Shown: positions 49,470 through 60,623, numbered from the stretch's first letter. The stretch is DNA of 64,000 nt from Cardinium endosymbiont of Dermatophagoides farinae (GCF_007559345.1 NZ_VMBH01000001.1:1194869-1258868); one strand, 5' to 3'. A program made the numbers and translations. Notes: generated from the sequence alone by a model not told the origin.

Positions 49470-50075
49470 ATGAACAAGATGACTATACAGCTAAAAATAA
49501 AACGATTTTTTACACTTTTGTTTGCATATATTGCTTGTATGTCTGTTTGGGCGTCGCCTATCCAAGCCGCTGCTCCTTTAGGGTCTTATGATACACCCCT
49601 TACTGTAGCAGCTATAGCATTAAACCTACCTTATCCCGTGCACCTCTTGTGCAGCAAAAATGAAAGCCTATATGATCGGTTATCTTATAGAGGGAAGTAC
49701 CAAGAAGCGCTATTGAATCATTCGTTGAATGTGGTCAGTTTTACTGCCTTAAGCAGTGAACTACCTGCCAAACATCTCTTTTTAACAGGGGCTATTTTAT
49801 TCGGTATACAAACCTCTACCCACTTTTTTTGTAAATCTTATGGTGTTTCTTTGATATGGTCTGGCCTAACAGGCATGCTTTTCCATAGATTATGCATCCA
49901 AAAGCAATTTAAATGGCATTTGCTTTTAGCACTATTGCTCAATAGTGCTACATTAGTCTATTATGGTTATAATTCATCAGCGCAAACTACCATTGCCCAT
50001 TTAAGCGGTGTTGTAGCTGGTTTTGGCTTGTCTTTTTTACTGCCTTATAAAAAATCTTCCCCTTCGGTAAAGTAA
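49470..50075 (+). CDS. Rhomboid-like membrane protein
   Basis: The 201-residue polytopic protein has two rhomboid-like sites: GVSLIWSGLTG, aligning with the GxSGxxxGxxG serine motif, and IAHLSGVVAGFGLSFLL, aligning with the HLxGxxxG histidine helix. The residue after the serine is Leu instead of Gly. A rhomboid protease or pseudoprotease is a reasonable but unproven call. Confidence 0.55.
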   Translation: MNKMTIQLKIKRFFTLLFAYIACMSVWASPIQAAAPLGSYDTPLTVAAIALNLPYPVHLLCSKNESLYDRLSYRGKYQEALLNHSLNVVSFTALSSELPAKHLFLTGAILFGIQTSTHFFCKSYGVSLIWSGLTGMLFHRLCIQKQFKWHLLLALLLNSATLVYYGYNSSAQTTIAHLSGVVAGFGLSFLLPYKKSSPSVK

Positions 50076-50349
50076 CCAGCATCATAGTGTCCAGCTGAAG
50101 ATTTCATTCCTTAGAAAGTCCTTCTAACTAAATAAAGAAATAGGCCCACTAATCGTTGTTGACTTGCATCTTTAAATTATATTAACTATGCTTTACTATA
50201 GTATAATATGCAACATAACACTTCAGGCCAAGTATATGTATATATAAATAATTATAGAGGATAGCGTTTATGGGTTAAGTGTTAGGCTAAAGGGTTTTAT
50301 AAGCCAGCGTTGCTGTTGGTTTGCGTTATGTATATCAAATGGGAAAGCT

Positions 50350-51424
50350 ATGATGACGAAGCAATTCTTTTTATGCGCTCTACTAGGCTTGATTGGATGT
50401 AATCATCTAGCGCAGCACAATATGTTGCCTCGTAGTAGGCCCCGCGTTATCTCCTGATGCTCAGGCTCAGGTTTCTGATCCTGATTCGTTTGATTATGAT
50501 CCTTATCCTTCAGCATTGCTATTGAGTTATTGTGTTGCTTCTGCTAAGGAGCTTAATCGTCATGAGCATATATTTGAGCTGCCTGTTCCTGCTGCTGCGT
50601 GTGTGATGACGGTTATTCGTGCTGGTAGGGGTGTGAGGATGGTTGTTCGTGCTGTTGAGGATGCAGCTGATAACGCTATGCTTAGTCTTGACAGTCTTGT
50701 TAAGGCGGTTGCTTATGTCCTTGACCCTAACCCTAATAATATTAATTTACATACTGTTATAGATATTAATGATCGTGCTGCTAGGCTTGGCCTTACCCTG
50801 ACGCCTGAGTTTAGGAATCTCTGTTCTGTACTTTGTACTGCTAGCGCTTGGACGCCTGGGACGGTTGCTAAGCTTAGTATTGCTTATACCATTTGTGCTT
50901 TTTGTAGTGCTTATAATGCTTATAGTGCTTATTATGTCTATGCTACGCTTATGAACACTAGGCGTACTGCTTCTGATCGTGTTTATGCTGCTGTTAATAA
51001 GGCGTTTATTGCTGCTACTGCTGCTCTTATTGCTACGCATCTTACTGCTATTTTTATTAATGAAAGGCGTACTGGTGTTACTGATGTGCTTGCTAACACC
51101 AAGTCTCTTCATGCGCTTATGAGGCTTGCTGCTCGGGCTGGTGTTAAGCTTACGCCTGCTATTATTAATACTATTATTTTTATTGCTTATGCTGCTGCTG
51201 ATCGTACCATTCGTGCTGCCTCTGCTACTACTACCCTTCCTGTTGCTGATCCACTTGATATGATGCAAATTCGTACTGTTCTTGCTACTATTGCTGCGAC
51301 TTTTCCTAACATTGATACTGCTACTGGGCTTGATCATGATCTTGGTGTCTTTCCTACTGATAAGCTCGATCTTCCTCTTGCTAAAGTTGGCCTTGCTGCT
51401 CATGTTGCTAGGGTCTCCCCTTAA
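50350..51424 (+). CDS. Ala-rich lipoprotein A with T-ending codon bias, frame-shifted after the leader
   Basis: The leader MMTKQFFLCALLGLIGC starts at 50350. The frame changes at 50436-50440 (one base too many, or two too few) and continues with GPALSPDAQAQVSDPDS into the long frame that ends at 51424, about 358 residues. The body is rich in Ala and in T-ending codons (GCT, CTT, ATT, ACT, CGT), very unlike nearby genes. Possible hydrophobic segments lie in the middle. No family is recognised. It is a paralog in style of the next gene, with a similar spacer upstream. Confidence 0.6.
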
Positions 51425-51599
51425 ATCACACGCTCTTAATATATAAACTTAACTTGCATTTTTAAATTAAATTTCATAACATGAAGTCAATGGTTATATG
51501 CTTAATATGGTATGGCTTATGTTGAAGCGTTATCTAAAGCCTTTATAAGTGATTATTTGTATGCGGTTCTTTTTATTTATATCTAAAATAAGGTAAGCT

Positions 51600-52567
51600 A
51601 TGCACATGAAGCATTTTTTTTGTCCGTTTTGCTAATGTTAGCTGGATGTAATCATCTGGTTCAGCGTGGTATTACTAGTTCCGGATTAGCCCCTCATCCT
51701 GATCCTCAGGCTACGACTGCTCAGATAAGTAGTCCTGATCTTGCTTTTACTACGTATCTTATGAATGCTTTGGCTGCGCTTGCTGCTGACCCTCATACTG
51801 CCTATCTTGCTACTACTAGTGCCATTCGTGTTGCTATTGATGCCCATCTTACTAAGTATAAGGTTTATCTTGCTAGGCTTGTTGCTTGTCTTGCTGCTGT
51901 TTTTTTGCTGAAGATTATGTGCTGTTACGTGCTATGCGGAATACTGCTCGTGCCGATGCTTATGCTGTTGATGTTGTTGCTGATCCTGAATTTGTAGCGC
52001 ACAATGCATCTAATGATGTGCTCACTGCTGCTTCCGCTGATGATATTGATGATTGATGATCCTGTGGTTTATGCTGCGCGTGCTGTTGATGATGCGTATG
52101 CTGCTGCTAAGCTTGCTATTGATGCTACTGATGCGCCTGATCTACTTCTTGCGCTTCTTGTTGCTACTGCTGCTAATGCTGCTAATGATCGTATTAAAGC
52201 TGTTATTTTGCTTGATAAAGCGAATCTTAAGCGTATTCACGCTGCTGCTACGCACGCTAACCTTGTGGCTGCTTCTGCCAATGTGCTCAATGCCCATAAT
52301 AAGGTTGTTGCTGAAGCTGTTGCTAACCTTGCCAAGGAGCTCCATGATGCTGCTAAGGGCGATGCTAAGTTTGCTAGAAATCTTGCTGATGCTTGTGCTA
52401 AGCATGCTTATAATAGTAACGTTGCTGCGCTGTTTGTGCTTCGTGATGCGCTTGCTCGCGTTCCTAATGATATGGATCACCTTACGCTGCCTGTTTGTGT
52501 TGCTAGAACTGTGCTTGATGTGCATTCTATTAGGGCGTTTCTCAGCTCCGCCATTTCATCTGAATAA
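51600..52567 (+). CDS. Ala-rich lipoprotein B with T-ending codon bias, three frame breaks
   Basis: A leader MHMKHFFLSVLLMLAGC appears if one T is added to T8 (51614-51621). The frame breaks again at T7 (51900-51906; one T added gives FFAEDYVLLRAMRNTARA) and near 52043-52060 (one base too many). The last part is an Ala-rich helix-like stretch ending at 52567. The reconstructed protein is about 320 residues. Its leader resembles those of lipoprotein A and of the RING lipoprotein (GCNHLVQ, GCNHLAQ, GCTNIVQ). The end overlaps the convergent glycosyltransferase gene by 26 bp. Confidence 0.58.
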
Positions 52568-53255
52568 GCCGAAAAATGCTTTCTGCTGCCATCGTTAAAC
52601 CCATTTTAGAGCTACCCCGTACTCTGTTTATAAAGGTAATCGGTAATTCTACTATCTTAGCGCCATATTCATAAGCTAGAAACTTTATTTCTATTTGAAA
52701 GCTATAGCCTACAGAGCTTATATTCAAGATATGTTGCAGTATGGTCCGGCGGTAGCAAACAAATCCAGCGGTAGTATCTTGAATAGGCATACCTGTAATA
52801 GATCGTGCAAGCCAATTGGCTATGCGCGATAGTAGAATCCTAGGAAGCGGCCAATTGACCACACGTCCACCTGTAATGTAACGGGAGCCAATGACCATAT
52901 CGATTGTAGGCCCCGCACACATGGCTAAAAGTCGAGGCAAATCAGTAGGTGCATGCGAAAAATCAGCATCCATGCTGCAAATATAATCGTAATGATACGC
53001 CAATGCCCAACTAAATCCTGCTAAATAGGCTCGACCCAATCCCTCCTTTTTCAGCCGATTTAAAAGATGTAATTGACCAGGGTAGTATGGTTGTAGCCTG
53101 ATAACGATATCAGCTGTACCATCTGGGGAGTGGTCATCTACTACCAGTACATGTAACCCTATGTTTAATCCCAAAATAGCTGTTAACAACAGCTCAATAT
53201 TTTCTTGTTCATTATAAGTAGGTATAACCACTATAGCACGAAGAGGGGTTGACAT
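52542..53255 (-). CDS. Polyprenol-phosphate mannosyltransferase-like family 2 glycosyltransferase
   Basis: 237 residues. IVVIPTYNEQENIELLL, VLVVDDHSPDGTADI, SMDADFSHAPTDLPRLL and the FVCYRRTIL region match DPM1/polyprenyl-phosphate sugar transferases without C-terminal TM segments. It probably loads a sugar onto a polyprenyl phosphate for envelope glycosylation. uvrC ends immediately upstream (about 1 bp). Confidence 0.9.
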   Translation of the reverse strand: MSTPLRAIVVIPTYNEQENIELLLTAILGLNIGLHVLVVDDHSPDGTADIVIRLQPYYPGQLHLLNRLKKEGLGRAYLAGFSWALAYHYDYICSMDADFSHAPTDLPRLLAMCAGPTIDMVIGSRYITGGRVVNWPLPRILLSRIANWLARSITGMPIQDTTAGFVCYRRTILQHILNISSVGYSFQIEIKFLAYEYGAKIVELPITFINRVRGSSKMGLTMAAESIFRLIQMKWRS

Positions 53256-55052
53256 TTATTTTGATCTATTTTGGGTTAAAAAATAATCATGTAATCGCTT
53301 TGCTTTTGATGGACCAATGATTGCAGCTAGTGCTGCTAAAGAACTAGCTTGAATCGTTTTAAAACTACCAAGGTGCCCTACCAATTTGTCTAATGTTTTG
53401 GGGCCAATACCTGGAATAGCTGGATATTGGAATATGCTTTTGCTGCGTTGCTTTCTGTGAAAGGTAATTGCAAAACGATGGGCTTCATTTCTCAACTGTT
53501 GGAGTAGCTTCAAAGAAGAAGATTGCTTATTCAAATACAAAGGAAAAGGATCATTTGGAAAGTAGAGCTCCTCTAGTCGTTTGGCTATACTGATAATGGC
53601 TACCTTGCCATAGATGCCTGATTCTTGTAGCGCCCTTAGGGCAGCATTGAGTTGGCCTTTTCCACCATCTATTACAATTAAATGAGGTAATCCTTCTTCT
53701 GATTTTGAGCCATAACGCCGCTTTATGATTTCATACATAGAGGCACAGTCATTGGCGCCTACTACCGTTTTAATATGATAGTGGCGGTAGTCTTTTTTAG
53801 AGGGCCTGCCATCCTTAAAGCAAACCATAGCAGCTACTGGATGGTCTCCTTGAATATTGGAATTATCAAAACATTCTATCCAATAAGGCACATCTTTTAA
53901 CTTTAAATCATGTTGTAACGTTACAAGCGTTAAATTAGGTTGCGCTTGAAAATTAGATCTTTGATGTAAAAAGTCTTTTTTGCACAATAAAGCATTTTGT
54001 AGCGCCAATGCTACCAATTTCCGTTTGTCTCCAATTTTAGGCATGGTGATGGAAAAGGGGCCTATCGTTAGGTTCAGCGGCAGGTTAACCAACACTTCTG
54101 GCGCATTGCTACCGCTGCAAGAACGAAGCGCACAGACTACTAAAGGTACCAAATCAGCCACTTCTTCTTCCAACTTTTTGGTGAGCACACGGTGTTGGGT
54201 AAAAGAGATCGCACCCTGCTTAATATGCAAATAGCCTACAAAGGCATGGTTTTGATCTGAAATGATAGCTACTACATCTAAATCGCCCACCAGTGGGTTG
54301 ATTACTACAGATTTCGCTTGGTATTGATCCAATACCATTAGTTTTTCCTTAAAGCGCTGCGCTTGTTTGTAGTCAAGTAGTTGCGCAGCTGTCAGCATTT
54401 GTTCCTTTAACTCCTTTTTTACAGCGGAAAAATTATTCTTAAGCAAAGCCTCTATCCGATCTATCTCTTTTTGATAATCGGTTGCATCTTGAAAAGCCTG
54501 GCAAGGGCCTTTACAATGGCCCAAATGGTAATCCAAACAAACCTTAAACCGATTTTTGGTAATGTTTGCTTCCGAAAGGTTATAGTTGCAGGTACGGAAA
54601 GTAAATAATTTTTTGATTACCTCTAAGGTTTGTTTAATAGCGTAGGAGCTGGTAAAGGGGCCATAATATTTTCCCAAAGGTGGCACTGTTTTACGGGTAA
54701 TAATGACCTTAGGGAATCGATCACTTGTAATACATAAATAAGGATAGGTTTTTCCATCCTTAAGTAAAATATTATAGCGTGGTTGCAACGATTTGATCAG
54801 GTTATTTTCTAAAAGCAGGGCTTCATACTCGGAGTTTAAAGCAGTATAGGCAATAGAGGCAATCTGCGTAATCATACGTGCTGTTTTTAGGTTATGTACC
54901 TTACCAGTAGCAAAATAATCGCTTACCCTTTTTTTTATATTCTTGGCCTTACCTACATAAATAACCTCCTCTTTTTGGTTGTAGAAGAGATAAATGCCTG
55001 GCAATGTAGGCAAGTGGTGTATAGCATTTGGGGTATAACGTGGCGTTTCCAT
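53256..55052 (-). CDS. uvrC: UvrABC system protein C
   Basis: UvrC makes both incisions in nucleotide excision repair. The 598-residue protein has the GIY-YIG domain (LPGIYLFYNQKEEVIYVGKA), the Cys-rich CLDYHLGHCKGPC, the UVR segment, an RNase H-like domain (CFDNSNIQGDHPVA; VIDGGKGQL) and a C-terminal HhH (IPGIGPKTLDKLVGHLG). Full length. Confidence 0.97.
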   Translation of the reverse strand: METPRYTPNAIHHLPTLPGIYLFYNQKEEVIYVGKAKNIKKRVSDYFATGKVHNLKTARMITQIASIAYTALNSEYEALLLENNLIKSLQPRYNILLKDGKTYPYLCITSDRFPKVIITRKTVPPLGKYYGPFTSSYAIKQTLEVIKKLFTFRTCNYNLSEANITKNRFKVCLDYHLGHCKGPCQAFQDATDYQKEIDRIEALLKNNFSAVKKELKEQMLTAAQLLDYKQAQRFKEKLMVLDQYQAKSVVINPLVGDLDVVAIISDQNHAFVGYLHIKQGAISFTQHRVLTKKLEEEVADLVPLVVCALRSCSGSNAPEVLVNLPLNLTIGPFSITMPKIGDKRKLVALALQNALLCKKDFLHQRSNFQAQPNLTLVTLQHDLKLKDVPYWIECFDNSNIQGDHPVAAMVCFKDGRPSKKDYRHYHIKTVVGANDCASMYEIIKRRYGSKSEEGLPHLIVIDGGKGQLNAALRALQESGIYGKVAIISIAKRLEELYFPNDPFPLYLNKQSSSLKLLQQLRNEAHRFAITFHRKQRSKSIFQYPAIPGIGPKTLDKLVGHLGSFKTIQASSLAALAAIIGPSKAKRLHDYFLTQNRSK

Positions 55053-55152
55053 ACGCTAAAACTACAAAATCCATAAGGATTTTATGTCGTACTGTGTGTT
55101 TGATCAAAAAGTATGCTCAGCTGAAGAATTTGAACCTCAGCATCTATACGGA

Positions 55153-55365
55153 TCAAACTTCCATTCCTTTCGATCCTACTTCTTTAAAGTACCCCGTAGC
55201 ACTAACTGTAAAATTTTTACGCGGCATTATATTAAATTCATTTTTATCATCTTTTTGATGTACTTCAATAGCTGCTTCTGTAATATTGAGCTTTACAGCA
55301 TCGCATGTTAGGCCTATAAGCACCTTTTTACGGCATGTTCCATATTGAATGCTATAATCTCTTTA
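55153..55365 (-). pseudogene. C-terminal fragment of an AAA-ATPase/nuclease gene, cut by Tn3 copy 2
   Basis: On the minus strand the frame reads DYSIQYGTCRKKVLIGLTCD and ends FKEVGSKGMEV-stop, matching the C-terminus of copies 1 and 2. It is interrupted at 55365 by the transposon end. Its missing 5' part is not on the other side of the transposon, which carries a different fragment in the opposite orientation. Confidence 0.8.
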
Positions 55366-55478
55366 GGGGTCTCCTTGGATATAGGAAATTATTGTACGTT
55401 AAGGCTGTTTTCTGTACTAAAGATGTTCTTCTTTTCCTTCCAGGTTATTGTATAAATTTATCTGATTATCAACATGTT

Positions 55479-55997
55479 TCAGACATTACTTTTCCCACTT
55501 TCCAGCAATTTATTAAAAGTGCTTAGCATCGTTTTTTCATTGTTTACAAAGTACAATTTCTGAATACGACATACCTGCGAAGCGCTGTACCCGGTAGCTT
55601 GTGCGGTATCTTGAATGCTTAGTTTTTTAACACTTCGATAATATATTACCTTCTGGTGACGCTCATGATCAGCCTGTTTTCCACGATATTTACCCTCTTG
55701 ACGTGCTCTTTCGATTCCCTGTTTTTGCCATTGCTGACGGCTCAACCAATCCTTATACGACATTGCGGCCATTAGATCCATGAGCATATTATTGATGGCA
55801 GAAATCACAGCACGAGTTATTGGATCATTTTGTGATGGTTCTTTGTCAGACAAAACCTGCCATGAAGTTGGGATATCCAGACTTACAATTCTCAATTCAT
55901 GATGTTCAATATGTTCAATCTGCTTTTTGAGTGTTAGCCAGTCACTGTTACTAAGTCTGGTCAGCCGATCTATTTGTTCTACTAGTAGAATATCATT
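55479..55997 (-). pseudogene. Serine resolvase fragment (Tn3 copy 2)
   Basis: Same fragment as in copy 1, including the missing catalytic N-terminus. The C-terminal tail differs by one base, so it ends in KTMLSTFNKLLESGKSNV. Confidence 0.83.
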
Positions 55998-56057
55998 CAG
56001 GATTTAGCGCTTATTAATACGTACCGCAAGCCAGCCAATAGGTTCGGTTTTTCTGTC

Positions 56058-58891
56058 TTGCTTTGTTACCTGAAGAACATAGGGATGATCCCAGATAAAA
56101 AATCACTACTTTCCGATTTTTTACTCAAGCATATCGCTAGCAGACTTAATTTATCAAATGAACTTTGGAAAGATTACGCATCAGGACGAGACACCACTCG
56201 CAGGGAACATTTAATAGAACTATACCACTATCTAGGACTAAAAAAATTTACAAAACAGATTCAAAATGATTGCATTTCGTATTTAATTCCACTTGCAAAA
56301 CGCACTGACAAGGGTATTCTTCTTGCACAAGAACTTCTAAAGTATATGCAGCGGAATTGCGTGATTATTCCCACTATTGATGTACTGGAGTGAACGTGCT
56401 CAAAGGCCATGGCTGCTGGTGATAAAATAGTATTCTCGGAACTGAATGCTCAACTTATATCAGAGCATAAGGTCAATCTAGACAGCCTTCTGATTGCATC
56501 AAATAATCATCTTTCACGTCTATCTTGGATTCTTCAACCTCCTGGTAAAATTAACGGAAAAAATGTATTACAGCACATTGAATGCTTGAATACGATCGTG
56601 GCAATAGACTTACCGGTAGGGATCGGACGTTTAGTTCATCAGAATCGGTTACTGAAACTGGCCCGTGAGGGTCGGAATATGAGCAGCCGAGATTTGACTA
56701 AGTTCTCATCAAGCAGACGATACGCTATTCTAATATGTGTGATTGAAGAAGCCAGAGCTACACTTACAGATGAGATCATCGATTTGCATGAGCGTATCTT
56801 GAACAGTATGTTCAGCCGGGCTAAAAGGACTCAGGCGGAGCGACTCCAGCAAACAGGTAAACTTATCCAGTCTAAACTGTACCAGTATATTGCTATTGGT
56901 CAAGCATTAACTGAAGCCCGTGAATCCGGAGAAGATCCATGGACTGCTATTGAACATGTTATGCCATGGCAAAAATTTATTATAAGTCTAGAAGAAACCC
57001 GTTTTTTGACCAAAAAAAGTAATTTTGATCCACTGCATATTATTATTGAGAAATATAGTACGTTACGTAAATACGCTTCAAGAATGTTGTCTGCGTTGGA
57101 ACTGAATGCCACGCCAGCTACACAGTCACTAGCCGAGGCTCTGACAGTCATCAGAGAAATGTATTATAAACAGTTACGAAAGGTCCCACCAATGGCACCG
57201 TTGGATTTTATTCCTGAAAGCTGGAGGAAAGTGGTTATTGCACCCACCGGAATAAATCGACAGTACTATGAATTTTTCGCTCTTAACGAACTGAAAGACG
57301 CGCTTCGTTCAGGGATATCTGGGTAAAAGGTTCTCGCCGATATAAAAATTTTGACGATTACCTCATTCCTAAAAAGGAGTTTAATAAGTTGATTCAGAAT
57401 CATCAGTTACCACTTTCTGTCCCTTTTGATTACAGTCAATATATTGGAAGTCGCCTAACATTATTGAAATCACGACTCGAAGAGGTAAACAAAATGGCCC
57501 TTATAGGTGATTTACCTAATGTTGAAATATCTAATAAAAGAGTAAAGGTCACGCCATTGGATAATAGTGTTCCTGCAGAGGTTTCACCGCTGACAGCCCT
57601 GGTTTATAGTATGTTACCTCATCCTAAAATTACAGAGATACTGGATGAAGTAAACGACTGGACAGCGTTTACTAACCATTTTTCTCATCTCAAAAATGAG
57701 GTCATCCGCCCTGATACTCGGCTCCTCCTAACCATTATCCTGGCTGATGGAATTAACCTTGGGCTAGGTAAAATGGCAGAGGCCTGTCCTGGAGTTACTA
57801 GATCTTCACTGGAAAGTATTCAGGCGTGGTATATACGAGATGAAACGTATTCAGCTGCTCTTGCTGAATTAGTTAATGCGCAGGGAAAGCAACCTATGGC
57901 GATATACTGGGGTGACGGTACTACATCGTCTTCAGACGGTCAGAACTTCAGAGTCGGAAGCCTTAGACGCTACGCTGGACAAGTCAATCCTAAATATGGA
58001 CAGGATCCTGGTATTCAGTTTTATACGCATATCTCTGATCAATACAGTCCATTTTATACCAGGGTTATCAGTCGGGTAAGAGATTCAACTCATGTACTCG
58101 ATGGCTTGCTGTATCACGAAAGTGATCTAGAAATCCGGGAACACTATACCGATACATCTGGTTTCACCGATCATGTATTTGCCATGATGCACCTACTTGG
58201 TTTTGAATTCTGCCCAAGAATTCGAGATCTACATGACAAACGACTTTTTATTCAAGGAAAAGCCCAACAATACCCTGGACTTCAGTCTATTATATCTTCG
58301 AACAGCCTGAATCTGAAAGATATCAAATCAAACTGGGCTGACGTGCTTCGTCTAGCCACCTCGATCAGCCAGGGGACAATTACTGCATCCCTAATGCTCA
58401 AGAAGTTGGCCAGTTATCCAAAACAGAACGGTCTGGCAAAAGCTCTCAGAGAAATCGGGAGAATAGAAAGAACATTACTCATGCTGAACTGGTTTCGAGA
58501 TCCAGCATTGCGTCGACGTGTACAAAAAGGGCTTAATAAAGGAGAAGCCCGTAATGCCCTTGCCCGTGCGGTATTTATGCACAGGTTGGGGGAAATCAGG
58601 GACAGAAATCTGGAAAATCAGAGCTACCGTGCCAGTGGACTAACACTGCTCACAGCTGCCATCACGCTATGGAACACGGTCTACATCGAAAGAGCTGTAG
58701 ACTCTCTGAAAAAACAGGGAATAAAAATCAATGATCAATTGTTATCACATCTATCTCCATTAGGATGGGAGCATATCAATTTGACAGGAGATTATATCTG
58801 GACAAGAAAGCGTAAAAAAACATTAAGTAAGTTCCGACCTCTACGACCGGCTAACATAGAAAAATACAAAAACAGCCTTAACGTACAATAA
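56058..58891 (+). pseudogene. tnpA: Tn3 transposase TnpA, 5'-truncated with a stop and a frameshift (copy 2)
   Basis: Relative to copy 1 it has CGA-to-TGA at 56391-56393 and GGGG-to-GGG at 57312-57314. It lacks the TA insertion of copy 1, so its frame continues through [15 protein letters not shown]. The rest (57389-58891) holds the intact DDE core. Neither copy is intact, but each is whole where the other is broken, except for the shared 5' loss. Confidence 0.9.
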
Positions 58892-58914
58892 TTTCCCATA
58901 TCCAAGGAGACCCC

Positions 58915-59719
58915 TATAGCAACAAATGAAGCAAAATATACATCGGTTTAATATGGATTGGGATAAATGTAGTTTCCCAATAGATAAAGTCAGATTTAAA
59001 CTCGTACATCCTTCTCTCCATGAAATGCCTTTGCTACCCTTGATGTACCAAACTGGATACCTTACCATGGATCTTGACCCATCTCATGTACAAGATAAAA
59101 ATAACCTGACTTACTATATTTAAAGTTTCCTAACCAGGAAGTAAAATCTTCTTTAAAGCTTATATTGGCTGATTTTATCGTTCAAGCACACCAGGAAGCA
59201 GGAAAGGCATGTAGCGCATCTGTTTTGAGTGCTTTAAGAAAAGAGGCATGGGTTTCTTTTCTTAACATCGTGCGAAGCGATTGTTTAGCCAAAGCGGGTT
59301 ACCGTTTTTTAGATAAAACCGAAAAAAGTTTTCAGGGTACTTTATATGCGTTTCTAAATGGTGCTTTCCATGAAATGCATGATACAAATGCTAGCGCCGA
59401 AAGAGATAGTGCAATAGGCCGTTTGGATATCGTTATGGAAGATAAGTACAATGAAAAAAGAACCGTATATATCTTCGAGCTAAAAGTAGACAAACCAGCC
59501 TTAGACGCTCTAGAGCAAATACATAGTAAAGATTATAGCATTCAATATGGAACCTGTCATAAGAAGGTGCTTATAGGCCTAACATGCGATGCTATAAAGC
59601 TCAATATTATTGAGGCAACTATTGAAGTACATCAAAAAGATGATAAAAATGACTTTCAACTGATGCCACCTAAAAATTTTGCCGTTAATTCCGTTGGTTA
59701 TTTTCAAGAAGTAGGATAG
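58915..59719 (+). pseudogene. 3' part of an AAA-ATPase/nuclease gene, frame-broken
   Basis: It continues from the transposon end with MKQNIHRFNMDWDKCSFPID, then LPLMYQTGYLTMDL. The frame breaks at about 59112-59123 (two bases extra or one missing in TATATTTAAAG) and goes on with SLKLILADFIVQ to the nuclease core IGRLDIVMEDK and VYIFELKVDKP, ending at 59719. It is the same subfamily as the 55153-55365 fragment, and both are closest to copy 2. Confidence 0.82.
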
Positions 59720-59894
59720 AAAGGGTGTACATATTGTCCCATATACTAAAAACAATGAGTTTCTGGTTTTATGTTTTATAAGATCGATATCTGATACAGA
59801 TAGTTAACTATTTTAGGAGCTGGTTTTGTGTGTCTCGTTTTGTTACGATTGAACAATTGAAAATCAGTGAAGCATAGATCCTGGATAGACATCA

Positions 59895-60623
59895 TTAGGT
59901 CGATTTCTTGTTTACTGTTCTGTCTTGACGTACTCTTACTAAAAAGGAAGCTTGATTATTGGAAGTAGTTTCAAATAAATCGTAAATATCTCCTGCTCTA
60001 TCACAAACAGTAACTATCTTAACAGCCTTTAATCCAGGATGACCAGTAGCCTTTTTAAAAGATGTAATCCAACGTATACTCTCTTTCTCTTCTATAGGAA
60101 GAGCAATATTATGGCTTCTTTTTTTTAATTCTTTTAGTGCTGCATCTAACTCAGGTCTAGCGTTAATTTGTTGATCCAATAATCCTAAAGGCAAGCCTTC
60201 CGTTATGACTGCAAACGTTGTATGCATAACTAACCCATAGGTTTTAAAATTAGTTACTTTGGAGGTCAGTCTTGCTGCTATAACTCTTAACCCTTCAGTC
60301 TTTTTATGGTTTTTATAGGAAATATAGCTTGTGTCTTGTATAGCTAAAATAGTTGAATATGAATTAGATCTTTCAACAGTTTTAAGTGTATGGCTATCTA
60401 ATATCTTACTCACAGCAATAGAATCATTTTAGAAAAATCTATAGGCTGCTTTACTTTGGTACCAATCTTGGCAGGCTTGATTTATCGAACATTCAGGAGA
60501 AGCCGAAAAACTGTTAGCTATTTTTAATAGTCTTTTACTTAATCTTTTATTACCAAAATCTACACTGCTGAATTCATGACCTGACCAACAACTGCTTGAA
60601 ATACTTAAATCTTTTTGTGTCAT
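59895..60623 (-). pseudogene. IS4/Tn5-like transposase fragment with an in-frame stop
   Basis: The N-terminus (from 60623) reads WSGHEFSSVDFGNKRLSKRL and CSINQACQDWYQSKAAYRFF, typical of the Tn5/IS50 DNA-binding start. After a TAA at about 60429-60431 the same frame continues NDSIAVSKILDSHT and TILAIQDTSYISY. It ends near 59895 after VRVRQDRTVN, about half of the usual length. The rest is missing. Confidence 0.78.

Larger units (their letters stand above)
55366..58914. mobile_element. Tn3-family transposon, copy 2 (inverted relative to copy 1)
   Basis: 3549 bp, bounded by 38-bp inverted repeats (55366-55403 and 58877-58914). Nearly identical to copy 1 but in reverse orientation. The flanking 5 bp (CTTTA and TATAG) do not match each other or combine with those of copy 1 into target duplications. 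Confidence 0.95.

Noticed and set aside
50747..51403. Ser/Lys-rich minus-strand open frame over lipoprotein A
   Set aside because: Reverse reading of T-ending codons gives AGN/AAN codons without stops; no leader or domain.
52053..52598. Leu/Met-rich plus-strand open frame overlapping lipoprotein B
   Set aside because: It is the shifted reading of GCT/GAT-rich codons (CTG, ATG); the composition explains it.
30002..55365. Simple inversion of this segment by recombination between the two Tn3 copies
   Set aside because: Swapping the outer flanks does not recreate any 5-bp target duplication, so the sequence does not support that specific event.
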